Assembly: GCA_050250815.1 (NCBI GenBank) | Contig: JBFWNY010000017.1 | Span: 14,548 to 78,547 of the forward strand | Direction of reading: 5' to 3' | Source: JAEUMD01 sp050250815 | GTDB lineage: Bacteria; Pseudomonadota; Alphaproteobacteria; Rhizobiales; Hyphomicrobiaceae | Length of the DNA: 64,000 nt | Part shown: piece after piece, positions 34,504 through 42,182 of the stretch | Position numbering within the stretch: the stretch's first letter is position 1 | Layout: every line of letters begins with the position of its first letter | Position numbers and translations under genes: made by a program | The notes under the pieces: generated by a model | Database searches by the model: none | What the model saw: the letters and a program-made list of their open reading frames with translations, nothing else | Told to the model about the DNA's origin: nothing

Positions 34504-34754
34504 AGCAGCAGAATCGATTCGCGCAGCAGTCGAATCTGGGCACCGACGGCTGAAATCAGCAATCAGTCGTGTGGTTTTAGGGCGACTGTTCCGGCCGTTT
34601 CCACAAATAACGGGCGTTTTCAGGCCAATCGACGCCGGTCATCAACGTCTCTCTCACCGGCGATGTCTTGTCGGACTCACGCGATCGTCTCTAATGATCT
34701 GCAACTCGAGCGCCTCGCGAAGGCAGCACGGGGCAGAGGTTGAGGGGGTCGAGA

Positions 34755-35486
34755 ATGTTGAAGATTGCAAAATCGAGCGCTGCGGCGCTCTTCGCCGCGG
34801 GCCTTCTCGCCGGCTGCGCCAATGACGGGGGTTTGCTGGCCGGGGGTATCACTACCGCGTCCGTCACCGAGACGGCTGCGAAGGAACCCAAGGTCGATCC
34901 GCAGTGCGTCGCGCTGCTCGCCCAGATCGACGCCTTGCGCAAGGAAGGCACGCCGGAGCGGATCGAGAAGGTCTCGACCAGCGGTTCAGGGACGGCGCGG
35001 GTGAAACGCGAGTCGCTGGCCAAGATCGTCGAGCTCGACAAGGCCAACGCGCAGTATCAGGCGCGCTGCTCGACAATGACGCCGCAGCAGCAGGCTGCGG
35101 CCGCTGCGAGCCAGCCGTCCGCGGTCGAGGCGCTTGCTGCCAAGTCCGGCAGCGCGAGCAAGGTTGCAGCCGTCGCTCCGGCAGCCGCGGCCACCTCGAC
35201 GGTGAAGAAGGCAGCGACTTCGACGGCCAAGAAGGCAGCAACCAAGTCGGTGACAAAGACGGCGGCCAAGACATCGGCCGCGGCACAGGCAACGGCGGCC
35301 AAGCCCGCCACGGCAGCGAAGGCTGCCGTGACGACCGAGGCAGCCAAGAAGACCGCGGCGGTGGCGACGACGGCGGCCAAGCCGGCAGCAGCGCCCAGTG
35401 TGGTGACCACGACCAGCGTTACTACGACGTCGGTGCCTGCCGTGGTCACGACCTCGGTTCCGCCCAGCGATTCGGAAAAGAAGTAA
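34755..35486 (+). CDS. Lipoprotein with Lys/Ala/Thr-rich histone-H1-like tail
   Basis: This 243-residue protein has a lipoprotein signal with lipobox LLAGC. The first 110 residues hold a short domain with two cysteines (CVALLAQIDALRKEGTPERI and YQARC). The rest is a low-complexity tail of KKAAT, TAAK and TTTSV repeats, resembling histone-H1-like or peptidoglycan/DNA-binding basic tails. The domain is paralogous to the next gene (35815-36120). Its C-terminus is probably periplasmic and could bind an anionic polymer. A terminator follows at 35528-35561. Role unknown. Confidence 0.7.
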   Translation: MLKIAKSSAAALFAAGLLAGCANDGGLLAGGITTASVTETAAKEPKVDPQCVALLAQIDALRKEGTPERIEKVSTSGSGTARVKRESLAKIVELDKANAQYQARCSTMTPQQQAAAAASQPSAVEALAAKSGSASKVAAVAPAAAATSTVKKAATSTAKKAATKSVTKTAAKTSAAAQATAAKPATAAKAAVTTEAAKKTAAVATTAAKPAAAPSVVTTTSVTTTSVPAVVTTSVPPSDSEKK

Positions 35487-35814
35487 TTCGCTGGAGGCCG
35501 CCTGAGCGGCCGAGCGCAACGCCTCTCAAAACGGGCCGGTCCGCAAGGGTCGGCCCGTTTTCGTCGTCGAAGTGGAGGGCCTCTCGTCGTGGAAGAGGAA
35601 GCATCCCGACATGCGGCTGGCGGGCCGTGGGAACCTGACACTGTGGCGCACCAATAACCAGCAACATGCTGAATTCATGGACATTCACTGTGTTCAGTGC
35701 GGTGAGGCGCCGCGGTCACACACCGGCTGGACGCGCTTGCGTGCGCCGCACGCCTGTGCTGAATGAACCTCATGTCGTCTCGATGCGCGAGAAGGGCTCG
35801 CGTGTGCAGGGGGA
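35487..35814. other. 328-base intergenic region after the Lys/Ala-rich lipoprotein gene
   Basis: Besides the terminator at 35528-35561 nothing convincing is seen. An open frame at 35572-35766 encodes a mixed string without a ribosome-binding site and is not called. Confidence 0.35.
35528..35561 (+). terminator. Rho-independent terminator
   Basis: AAAACGGGCCG and its exact complement CGGCCCGTTTT flank a 12-base loop that can extend the stem by GTCC/GGGT pairing; the T-run is part of the stem end. It is 41 bases after the stop at 35486. Confidence 0.85.
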
Positions 35815-36120
35815 GTGACGCTCGTGGGGTCTATCGGTAAGGCGCGACGCTCTATCGGGCTGCTCGCAGTGCTGGTCGCCGCGGTGCTGGCCGGCGCGTG
35901 CGCAGGCAATCAGGATGAGGGCGGCGGGCAGCGTGTCTCGTCGGCGGGCAAGGGCTGCCAAGACATCCGTCGCGAGATCGACAAGCTGGATTCGCGCGGC
36001 GTCCCTGCCAAAATCGAGGCGCAGAAGGCCGGGCAGAAAATGTCGGCGTCCCAGAAGGCCGACATCGACCAGTATAATCGCCTGCTCGCCGACTATCTGG
36101 GCAATCGCTGCCACATGTGA
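35815..36120 (+). CDS. Small lipoprotein-like protein paralogous to 34755-35486
   Basis: This 101-residue protein has a hydrophobic N-terminus (SIGLLAVLVAAVLAGACAGN); the Cys could be lipidated, although the box AGAC is weak. The mature part (GKGCQDIRREIDKLDSRGVP, KADIDQYNRLLADYLGNRC) repeats the pattern C-x7-ID-L-xx-G-P-x-xIE ... LD-x-N-x-x-Y-x-x-x-RC of the preceding lipoprotein, without the Lys/Ala tail. The start is either GTG 35815 or GTG 35824; GGGGGA sits better for 35824. Tandem duplication with loss or gain of the tail is likely. Confidence 0.6.
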   Translation: MTLVGSIGKARRSIGLLAVLVAAVLAGACAGNQDEGGGQRVSSAGKGCQDIRREIDKLDSRGVPAKIEAQKAGQKMSASQKADIDQYNRLLADYLGNRCHM

Positions 36121-36168
36121 GCCATCCGTTATGGTCGGCGATGGATAGCTGGCTCGTAGGAGGAGCGC

Positions 36169-36423
36169 ATGAACCGCGACACGCAAGCCATCGTGATCTT
36201 CCTGCTCATAGGTCTAATCGCGGGATTTCTCGCCTCGCTGCTGGTCGGCGGTGGCGGCCTTGTCCGCTACCTCATCACGGGAGTGATCGGCGCCTTTGTC
36301 GGCGGCTTCGTGCTCAGTGCACTGGGTGTCAACCTGGGTATCCGCAATGCCATGTTGAGCCAGGTCATCACCGCTACGATCGGCGCCATCATCGTCGTAA
36401 TTCTGGCGCGAATTATCGCCTAA
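36169..36423 (+). CDS. GlsB/YeaQ/YmgE-family small membrane protein, copy 1
   Basis: This is an 84-residue protein of three membrane helices with Gly-rich loops (LLIGLIAGFLASLLVGGGGL, ITGVIGAFVGGFVL, TATIGAIIVVILARIIA), the transglycosylase-associated (GlsB/YeaQ/YmgE) pattern. These are stress-inducible membrane proteins of unclear mechanism. AGGAGGAGC precedes the ATG. A paralogue begins 115 bases downstream. Confidence 0.82.
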   Translation: MNRDTQAIVIFLLIGLIAGFLASLLVGGGGLVRYLITGVIGAFVGGFVLSALGVNLGIRNAMLSQVITATIGAIIVVILARIIA

Positions 36424-36538
36424 AATGGTGGCAACAGGCGCTTGGTGCGATGATCGAGATACTCGTTTTGAGGGTGCACGAGGGCGGACGAGTTTTGCGG
36501 CCACGACAACTGCCGGGTCACAACGGAGGAGGACGCGC

Positions 36539-36811
36539 ATGGATCAGGTGATGGCCTATTTGCAGAACCCCTGGGTCATCATGGCCATCAACGGCCTGAT
36601 CGCCGGATGGCTCGCTGGCCTCCTGTTGGGCGGGGGCGGGCTGATCCGCAACCTCGTTGTCGGCATTCTGGGCGCCTTCATCGGCGGCGCGCTCGTGCAG
36701 ATGGGTGTGCTGAAGCTGCCCTTCGACCTGGGTGCATGGGGCAACCAGATTGTCGTCTCGACCATCGGTGCCATCCTGCTCATCATCATCGCCCGCATCA
36801 TTGCGCGCTGA
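36539..36811 (+). CDS. GlsB/YeaQ/YmgE-family small membrane protein, copy 2
   Basis: This is a 90-residue protein with the same three-helix Gly-rich layout (INGLIAGWLAGLLLGGGGLI, VVGILGAFIGGALVQMGV, STIGAILLIIIARIIAR). GGAGGAGGA precedes the ATG. Strong similarity to copy 1 (IAG-LA-LL-GGGGL-R, IGA-L-I-ARIIA) shows a tandem duplication. The lipA gene follows 101 bases later. Confidence 0.82.
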   Translation: MDQVMAYLQNPWVIMAINGLIAGWLAGLLLGGGGLIRNLVVGILGAFIGGALVQMGVLKLPFDLGAWGNQIVVSTIGAILLIIIARIIAR

Positions 36812-36912
36812 CTCTCGGCCCCGGATCGAACTAACGGATCGCTTGATCGTCCGGCGCCGCGTGTCCAACTAAGGAGCGGCGCGCTCGAATGCGCCTGCGG
36901 ACCGGAGGCACA

Positions 36913-37881
36913 ATGGTCAAGGTGCTCGACACCACGGGCGGCCCGGCGGGCGAAGGCCGGCCACGGCATCCCGAAAAGGCTCGCCGGCCCGACACGCCCG
37001 TGCTGCGCAAGCCGGACTGGATCCGTGTGCGTGCGCCCTCGGGCGGCACGTTCGCAGAGACCCGCCGCATCGTGCGCGATAAGAAGCTGCATACGGTCTG
37101 CGAGGAAGCGGGTTGCCCCAACATGGGCGAGTGCTGGGAGAAGCGCCACGCGACCATGATGATCATGGGTGATACGTGCACCCGCGCCTGCGCCTTCTGC
37201 AACGTGCGCACGGGCCTGCCGCTCCCCCTCGATGACGGCGAGCCGCAACGGGTGGCCGACGCGGTCGCCGAGCTCGGGCTCTCTCACATCGTCGTCACGT
37301 CCGTCGATCGCGACGACCTGCCGGACGGCGGCGCGCGCCACTTTGCCCGCACCATCGCCGCGATCCGCAACACCGCGCCCGGCGCCACGATCGAGATCCT
37401 GACACCTGACTTCCTGCGCAAGGACGGGGCGCTGGAAGAGGTCGTGGCCGCGCGCCCCGATGTGTTCAACCACAACCTGGAAACGGTGCCCGCGCTCTAC
37501 CTCAAGATCCGCCCGGGCGCGCGCTACTTTCATTCGCTGCGGCTGCTCCAGCGCGTCAAGGAGCTCGACCCGGCGATGTTCACCAAGTCGGGCCTCATGG
37601 TCGGTCTGGGCGAGACGCGCGAGGATGTTCTGCAGGTCATGGACGATATGCGCTCAGCCGGCATAGATTTCCTGACTATCGGCCAATACCTGCAGCCGAC
37701 CCGCAAGCATGCCGAGGTCAAGCAATTCGTGGCGCCTGACGAGTTCAAGGCCTTTGAGGCCACGGCCTACGCCAAAGGCTTCCTGCTCGTGGCGGCCTCA
37801 CCGCTGACCCGATCCTCGCACCACGCGGGCGAGGACTTCGCCCGGCTGAAAGCCGCGCGCGAGAAGCAGCTGGCGGGGTGA
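36913..37881 (+). CDS. lipA: Lipoyl synthase
   Basis: This 322-residue radical-SAM enzyme inserts two sulfurs into octanoyl groups on lipoyl domains. The auxiliary [4Fe-4S] cluster ligands are C63, C68 and C74 (CEEAGCPNMGEC); the radical-SAM cluster is C89-x3-C93-x2-C96 (CTRACAFC). The C-terminal RSSYHA motif region appears as RSSHHAGE. CGGAGG precedes ATG 36913, and an upstream ATG at 36889 is less likely. It lies in the usual lpd-lipA-coq10-cinA neighbourhood but without lpd. It remains useful to the cell for other lipoylated proteins. The next gene starts three bases after its stop. Confidence 0.95.
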   Translation: MVKVLDTTGGPAGEGRPRHPEKARRPDTPVLRKPDWIRVRAPSGGTFAETRRIVRDKKLHTVCEEAGCPNMGECWEKRHATMMIMGDTCTRACAFCNVRTGLPLPLDDGEPQRVADAVAELGLSHIVVTSVDRDDLPDGGARHFARTIAAIRNTAPGATIEILTPDFLRKDGALEEVVAARPDVFNHNLETVPALYLKIRPGARYFHSLRLLQRVKELDPAMFTKSGLMVGLGETREDVLQVMDDMRSAGIDFLTIGQYLQPTRKHAEVKQFVAPDEFKAFEATAYAKGFLLVAASPLTRSSHHAGEDFARLKAAREKQLAG

Positions 37882-37884
37882 CGC

Positions 37885-38358
37885 ATGCCCCGGTTCGAGA
37901 TCACCCGGCCCGTGCCCTATACCGCGCGGCAAATGTTCGACGTGGTGGCCGACGTCGAGAAATATCCGCAGTTTCTGCCGATGTGCGAGAGCCTGCGCAT
38001 CCTGGCGCGCGAGGCCGGTGACGCGGGCGAGACGCTGACGGCGACTATGGCAGTCGGCTACAAGGCGATACGCGAAACGTTCACAACGCGTGTCATGCTT
38101 GCCCCACAGGCCGAGCCGCCGCGCATCGACGTCGCCTACCTCGATGGGCCTTTCAATCACCTCGACAACCGCTGGCGCTTCGTCGCCCGCCCAGGAGGCG
38201 GGTCGGACATCCAATTCTACATCGATTACCAGTTCCGCTCGGCAATGCTCGGCCTCGTAATGGGCGCGGTGTTCGACAAGGCATTCCGCAGGTTCGCCGA
38301 GGCATTCGAGGAGCGGGCACGGCAAGTCTACGGACCGGTTGTCTCGCGCCAAGCGTGA
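37885..38358 (+). CDS. RatA/Coq10-type SRPBCC (START-fold) protein
   Basis: This is a 157-residue protein that typically sits after lipA. The opening PYTARQMFDVVADVEKYPQF and the FNHLDNRWRFVARPGG, DYQFRSAMLGLVMGAVFDKA motifs define the RatA/Coq10 polyketide-cyclase-like family. Coq10 homologues bind ubiquinone and support respiration; RatA of E. coli is described as a ribosome-association toxin. The alphaproteobacterial proteins are generally assigned to the Coq10 type. It begins three bases after lipA, so the two are co-transcribed. Confidence 0.85.
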   Translation: MPRFEITRPVPYTARQMFDVVADVEKYPQFLPMCESLRILAREAGDAGETLTATMAVGYKAIRETFTTRVMLAPQAEPPRIDVAYLDGPFNHLDNRWRFVARPGGGSDIQFYIDYQFRSAMLGLVMGAVFDKAFRRFAEAFEERARQVYGPVVSRQA

Positions 38359-38411
38359 GCGTTGACAACCGGAACAGTGTGCCCGTCGCTTCGCCAAGGC
38401 GCGCATGCCGC

Positions 38412-38924
38412 CTACTTGTCCGGCAGGCTCGCACTGATGAGTTCCAGCGCCGCGGCCACGGTCGCGAGCCGCACAGCCGTGCGGCCAATGTCGCCGAAAC
38501 GACACTCTCTATGCCGGGTGACGTGGCCCTTGCGGTGAGCGGCCAGATGCACGAGCCCGACCGGCTTCTCGAGGCTGCCGCCGCCAGGGCCCGCGATGCC
38601 GGTGACTGCGATGGCGACCTGGGCCTCGGAATGCGCGAGCGCGCCTTCTGCCATCGCCACCGCCACCTCTCGGCTTACCGCACCCGCCTTGGCCACAAGC
38701 GCCGCAGGCACGCCGAGGCACGCTGTCTTGGCGGCGTTGGAATAGGTGACGTAACCCCGGTCCACGACGTCGGAGGAACCGGCGATCTCTGTGAACAGCG
38801 CGGCGATGAGGCCACCTGTGCAGCTTTCCGCCGTCACCAACTTCAGGCGGTGCGTCCGCATTGCGTCGAGCAGCGCTTCGGCCGCTTCGGTGAGGTCTGT
38901 TGGAAAGAGGGGGCTCGTCGTCAC
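38412..38924 (-). CDS. cinA: CinA C-terminal domain protein, nicotinamide-nucleotide amidohydrolase (PncC)
   Basis: This 170-residue protein corresponds to the PncC/CinA-C domain, which deamidates nicotinamide mononucleotide to recycle pyridine nucleotides. Family motifs are LVTAESCTGGLIA, GGYVTYSN-like RGYVTYSNAAK, and AVTGIAGPGGG. The start is GTG 38924. No N-terminal MoCF domain is attached, as usual in alphaproteobacteria. It converges on the ratA/coq10 gene. Confidence 0.88.
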   Translation of the reverse strand: MTTSPLFPTDLTEAAEALLDAMRTHRLKLVTAESCTGGLIAALFTEIAGSSDVVDRGYVTYSNAAKTACLGVPAALVAKAGAVSREVAVAMAEGALAHSEAQVAIAVTGIAGPGGGSLEKPVGLVHLAAHRKGHVTRHRECRFGDIGRTAVRLATVAAALELISASLPDK

Positions 38925-39038
38925 GTCAGCCGTCCAAGTCGGAACGGCATGAACTTAGCGCGCCGCATGGCGGTCCGCGAGATGGGTTGAGGCTGGATGC
39001 AACTTTGGATGGAACAGCCAACGAGGCCCCTAGAAACG

Positions 39039-39074
39039 CCGAACCGGCATGCTGGGCAGAGCATGCCGGTTCGG
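39039..39074 (-). terminator. Terminator hairpin after marR
   Basis: A perfect 14-base-pair stem (CCGAACCGGCATGC and complement) with an eight-base loop lies 29 bases beyond the marR stop at 39103; on the minus strand it is followed by GGCGTTTCTA. Confidence 0.75.
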
Positions 39075-39102
39075 GCATCGGGAGAGACGATTCGTCGTGG
39101 GG

Positions 39103-39591
39103 TCAGGCGGCGACTAGCTTTTCCGCCTGATCAAGAAGGCCGTCCAACACGGTACGGCTCTCTGCGCCCATCACGGTCAAGGTGCGCCGTTGCGCGTCCT
39201 GCCAGATGGGATATGCGTCCTTCAGTACGGCAGCACCCTTGGGCGTCAGGTGCAGACCGCGTCCACGTCGACCGGCCGGCGGGTCCATCGTGATGTGACC
39301 CAGCGCCAGAAGACGCTTGAGATTGCGCGACAGGGTCGACTTCTCGATGTCGAGACCGTGACCAATCTCGACAGCGGTAATGGCGTCGCGCGATGCGAGT
39401 TGAGCCAGCAGCGTGTACTGGCTTGCGGTGATGCCAAGTGGGCGCATGGCATCGTCGTAAACTCGGGTGACGATACGCGAAAGCTGACGCACACGCGTGG
39501 CCAGACACGCGGCCGCGGTTGTCTCCGCGATGTCGCTGATGCTCTGCGCTTCAGCGCCCGGACGTGGGAGAGTCGTTGTCGTAACGGTCAT
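39103..39591 (-). CDS. MarR-family transcriptional regulator
   Basis: This 162-residue winged-helix protein has an N-terminal helix region (CLATRVRQLSRIVTRVYDDA). The DNA-binding part is GITASQYTLLAQLASRDAIT ... LDIEKSTLSRNLKRLLALGH, the wing is GRRGRGLHLT, and a C-terminal dimer helix follows. MarR proteins repress until a phenolic or oxidant ligand binds. Start 39591 was chosen over 39624 because it fits family length and has purines upstream. No target gene is evident; the next gene upstream is ispDF on the same strand. Confidence 0.88.
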   Translation of the reverse strand: MTVTTTTLPRPGAEAQSISDIAETTAAACLATRVRQLSRIVTRVYDDAMRPLGITASQYTLLAQLASRDAITAVEIGHGLDIEKSTLSRNLKRLLALGHITMDPPAGRRGRGLHLTPKGAAVLKDAYPIWQDAQRRTLTVMGAESRTVLDGLLDQAEKLVAA

Positions 39592-39761
39592 TATCAGGCC
39601 CCCGCATGGCTCGTGATCATACAACCACGCGTTGGCGTTGATGCCGCGATTCTGGCGGTCCGGTCAATGTCACGGGTGTGTCGGCGGCGCGACAAACGGG
39701 GTGCAAAACAGCCTTGTAGGTGCATGTGTTGCGGGCCCGAAGCAGCGACCTGGCGCTCGCA

Positions 39762-40961
39762 TTAGGGTGCCGGCAGGAGCAGTGAGGCGGTGGCCATCGC
39801 CACGATGCCTTCGCCCCGTCCCGTGAAGCCCAAGCCCTCAGAGGTCGTTGCCTTTACTCCGACGCGTTCCGTAGCGATGCCCAGTATTCCGGCGACGGTC
39901 TCGCGCATGGCCTCGCGGTGCGGCCCGATCCGGGGCGCCTCGCAGACCAGGGTCACGTCGATGTTGACGATGCGTCCGTCACGGCGGTCGACGCGGTCGG
40001 CTGCGTCGGCGAGGAAGGTGTCGGAGGACGCGCCGCGCCAGCGGTCGTCCGACGGCGGGAAGTGCTCGCCGATGTCCCCCTCGCCGAGCGCGCCGAGGAT
40101 GGCGTCGGTGATCGCGTGCAGGGCCACGTCGGCGTCCGAATGTCCCTCCAGCGCATGCGTGTGAGGAATGCGCACGCCGCAGAGCCAGACGTGATCACCT
40201 TCGGTGAAGCGGTGCACGTCGAATCCCGTGCCGGTGCGCGGTTCCAGCGCCGGACCGGTGTGGTGTTCCGCAGTGTCCGTCTCTCCCGTCGCCGCGGCCA
40301 TGGCCAGGTCCTCTCCGGTAGTGATCTTGACGTTGTGGCTGCTGTCCTCGACCAGGGCGGTCGCCAGTCCTGCCCATTCGGCGATGGCGGCATCATCGGT
40401 GAAGGTGTCGTGCCCGGAGTCGGCAGCCGCCCGGTGCGCGGCGAGGATCGCATCGAAGCGAAAGCCTTGTGGTGTCTGCGCGCGCCAGAGGCCGGCGCGG
40501 GGAATGGTCTCGGCGATCAGGTTGCCTTCGCCAGCGCGTTTCAAGGTGTCCGAAAGCGGCAGCGCAGCGATGGCACCGTCATGGGTATCGAGTGCTGCAA
40601 CAACCGCGGCAATCGTCGCGCCCTCGACGAAGGGCCGCGCCGCATCGTGAATGAGGACGCGGGAGGGAGCGAGTTCAGCCGCTGCCTCCAGGCCGAGCCG
40701 TACCGATTCCTGCCGGGTAGCGCCGCCGTGCACAGGGGCGTGCAGCTTTGAGCCCGAGACCGGCGCCGCTGCCCTGACGTACAGCGCCTCGTCGTCGGGA
40801 TGAATGACGGCGACAACGTGATCGATGGCCGAATGAGCGATAAAGGCACGCAGAGTGCGCGTCAGGACCATGGCTCCCCCCGCGTCGGCATACTGTTTGG
40901 GCAGTTCGCCGCCGGCACGGGTGCCACGCCCGGCGGCGACAATGATGGCGATGGTGGTCAC
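39762..40961 (-). CDS. ispDF: Bifunctional IspD/IspF of the MEP isoprenoid pathway
   Basis: This 399-residue fusion, common in alphaproteobacteria, joins the cytidylyltransferase IspD and the cyclodiphosphate synthase IspF. IspD (about 1-225) shows AIIVAAGRGTRAG, GGATRQESV, LIHDAARPF and AETIPRAGLWRAQTPQGF. IspF (about 240-399) shows TGFDVHRFTEGD with its metal ligands, HSDADVALHAITDAILGALG and ATTSEGLGFTGRGEG. The start is GTG 40961. It is divergent from dusB across 180 bases. The two parts catalyse steps 3 and 5 of isoprenoid precursor synthesis. Confidence 0.95.
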   Translation of the reverse strand: MTTIAIIVAAGRGTRAGGELPKQYADAGGAMVLTRTLRAFIAHSAIDHVVAVIHPDDEALYVRAAAPVSGSKLHAPVHGGATRQESVRLGLEAAAELAPSRVLIHDAARPFVEGATIAAVVAALDTHDGAIAALPLSDTLKRAGEGNLIAETIPRAGLWRAQTPQGFRFDAILAAHRAAADSGHDTFTDDAAIAEWAGLATALVEDSSHNVKITTGEDLAMAAATGETDTAEHHTGPALEPRTGTGFDVHRFTEGDHVWLCGVRIPHTHALEGHSDADVALHAITDAILGALGEGDIGEHFPPSDDRWRGASSDTFLADAADRVDRRDGRIVNIDVTLVCEAPRIGPHREAMRETVAGILGIATERVGVKATTSEGLGFTGRGEGIVAMATASLLLPAP

Positions 40962-41141
40962 GGCTGGGGGCTCGCTCTGGTGTTCCGGTACGGTGTCACC
41001 ACTGGCGTGGGTACCGCGTGGTTATAGCGCTCTTGCCCCTGCGGCAATGCCGCGCGCTCGGGGCCTGCGAACCTCTTGCAGCGCAACACGAACCCCCCTA
41101 TTCTGCACAACGGAAGTGCAAACTAGAAAAATGCACAAATT

Positions 41142-42182
41142 ATGAGCAGACAGACGAATTCCGGCGTCCCGGCGCTCAGCATCGGGCCACTCGCGCTGAA
41201 CAACCCGGTGATCCTTGCGCCGATGTCCGGGGTCAGTGACGCCCCCTTCCGCGACCTGGCCCAGAGGCTGGGCGCAGGACTCGTCGTGTCCGAAATGATC
41301 GCCAGCGAGATGCTGGCAGCGCAGCGCCGCGATGTCGTGCGCAAGGCCCGCTGCGGCGCATCCCGCCCCTTCGTCATGCAGCTTGCCGGGCGCGAGGCGC
41401 GCTGGATGGCGGAAGGCGCGCGCATCGCCACGGATATGGGCGCCGACGTCATCGATATCAACATGGGTTGCCCGGCCAGGGAGGTGACCGGCAAGTTGTC
41501 AGGCAGCGCGCTCATGCGCGATCCCGACCATGCCTCCCAGCTCATCGAGGCCGTCGTTTCGGCGACTGACCTTCCAGTGACGCTCAAGATGCGGCTGGGC
41601 TGGGATCGCACGACACTCAACGCCGCCGACATTGCGCGCCGCGCCGAGGCGCTGGGCGTGCGCATGTTGACGGTGCATGGACGCACGCGCTGCGAATTCT
41701 TCAAGGGTATGGCCGACTGGCGTGCGGTGCGGGCCGTGGTCGACGCGGTGCGGGTGCCGGTCATCGTCAACGGCGACATCACCAGCCCAGCCGACGCACT
41801 CTTGGCGCTCGAACAGTCCGGGGCGGCAGGCGTCATGGTCGGGCGCGGCGCCTACGGTGCGCCCTGGATGCCGGGACGCATCGCGCGCGTTCTGGCCGGC
41901 GGTCGCGACAACGGTGCGCCGCCGCTCGCCGAGCAGGCGGCAATCGCCTGTGAGCATGTAGCGCGGATGCTGTCGCACTACGGCAGTGCCCTGGGGTTGC
42001 GCAACGCGCGCAAGCACATCGGTTGGTACCTGGAGTGCGCCGGCCTCTGCGGAGTGGCTCTCAAGGAGTGGCGTGGAAAGCTGTGCACCGACGATGTGCC
42101 TGCGCGCGTTCTTGCACGCCTCGCCGAGGCGTACGACGCAGCGGAGGCCTGCCGCTCCGATGCGCGGGAGTGCGCCGCATGA
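41142..42182 (+). CDS. dusB: tRNA-dihydrouridine synthase
   Basis: This 346-residue flavoenzyme (NifR3/DusB family) reduces uridine to dihydrouridine in tRNA D-loops. FMN-site motifs are VILAPMSGVSDAPFR and NPARxxxG-like INMGCPAREVTGKLSGSALM with the catalytic Cys. LTVHGRTRCEFFKGMADW and VNGDITSPADALLAL follow, then VGRGAYGAPW. It is the first gene of the nitrogen-regulation operon; its stop overlaps the ntrB ATG (ATGA). This nifR3-ntrB-ntrC order is classical in alphaproteobacteria. Confidence 0.95.
   Translation: MSRQTNSGVPALSIGPLALNNPVILAPMSGVSDAPFRDLAQRLGAGLVVSEMIASEMLAAQRRDVVRKARCGASRPFVMQLAGREARWMAEGARIATDMGADVIDINMGCPAREVTGKLSGSALMRDPDHASQLIEAVVSATDLPVTLKMRLGWDRTTLNAADIARRAEALGVRMLTVHGRTRCEFFKGMADWRAVRAVVDAVRVPVIVNGDITSPADALLALEQSGAAGVMVGRGAYGAPWMPGRIARVLAGGRDNGAPPLAEQAAIACEHVARMLSHYGSALGLRNARKHIGWYLECAGLCGVALKEWRGKLCTDDVPARVLARLAEAYDAAEACRSDARECAA

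Noticed and set aside
35572..35766. 64-codon ORF between the two lipoprotein genes
   Set aside because: No ribosome-binding site, no conserved-looking segment, lies just after a terminator.
36169..36811. Tandem GlsB-like genes as a new system
   Set aside because: Tandem copies of this family are common; nothing beyond duplication is visible.
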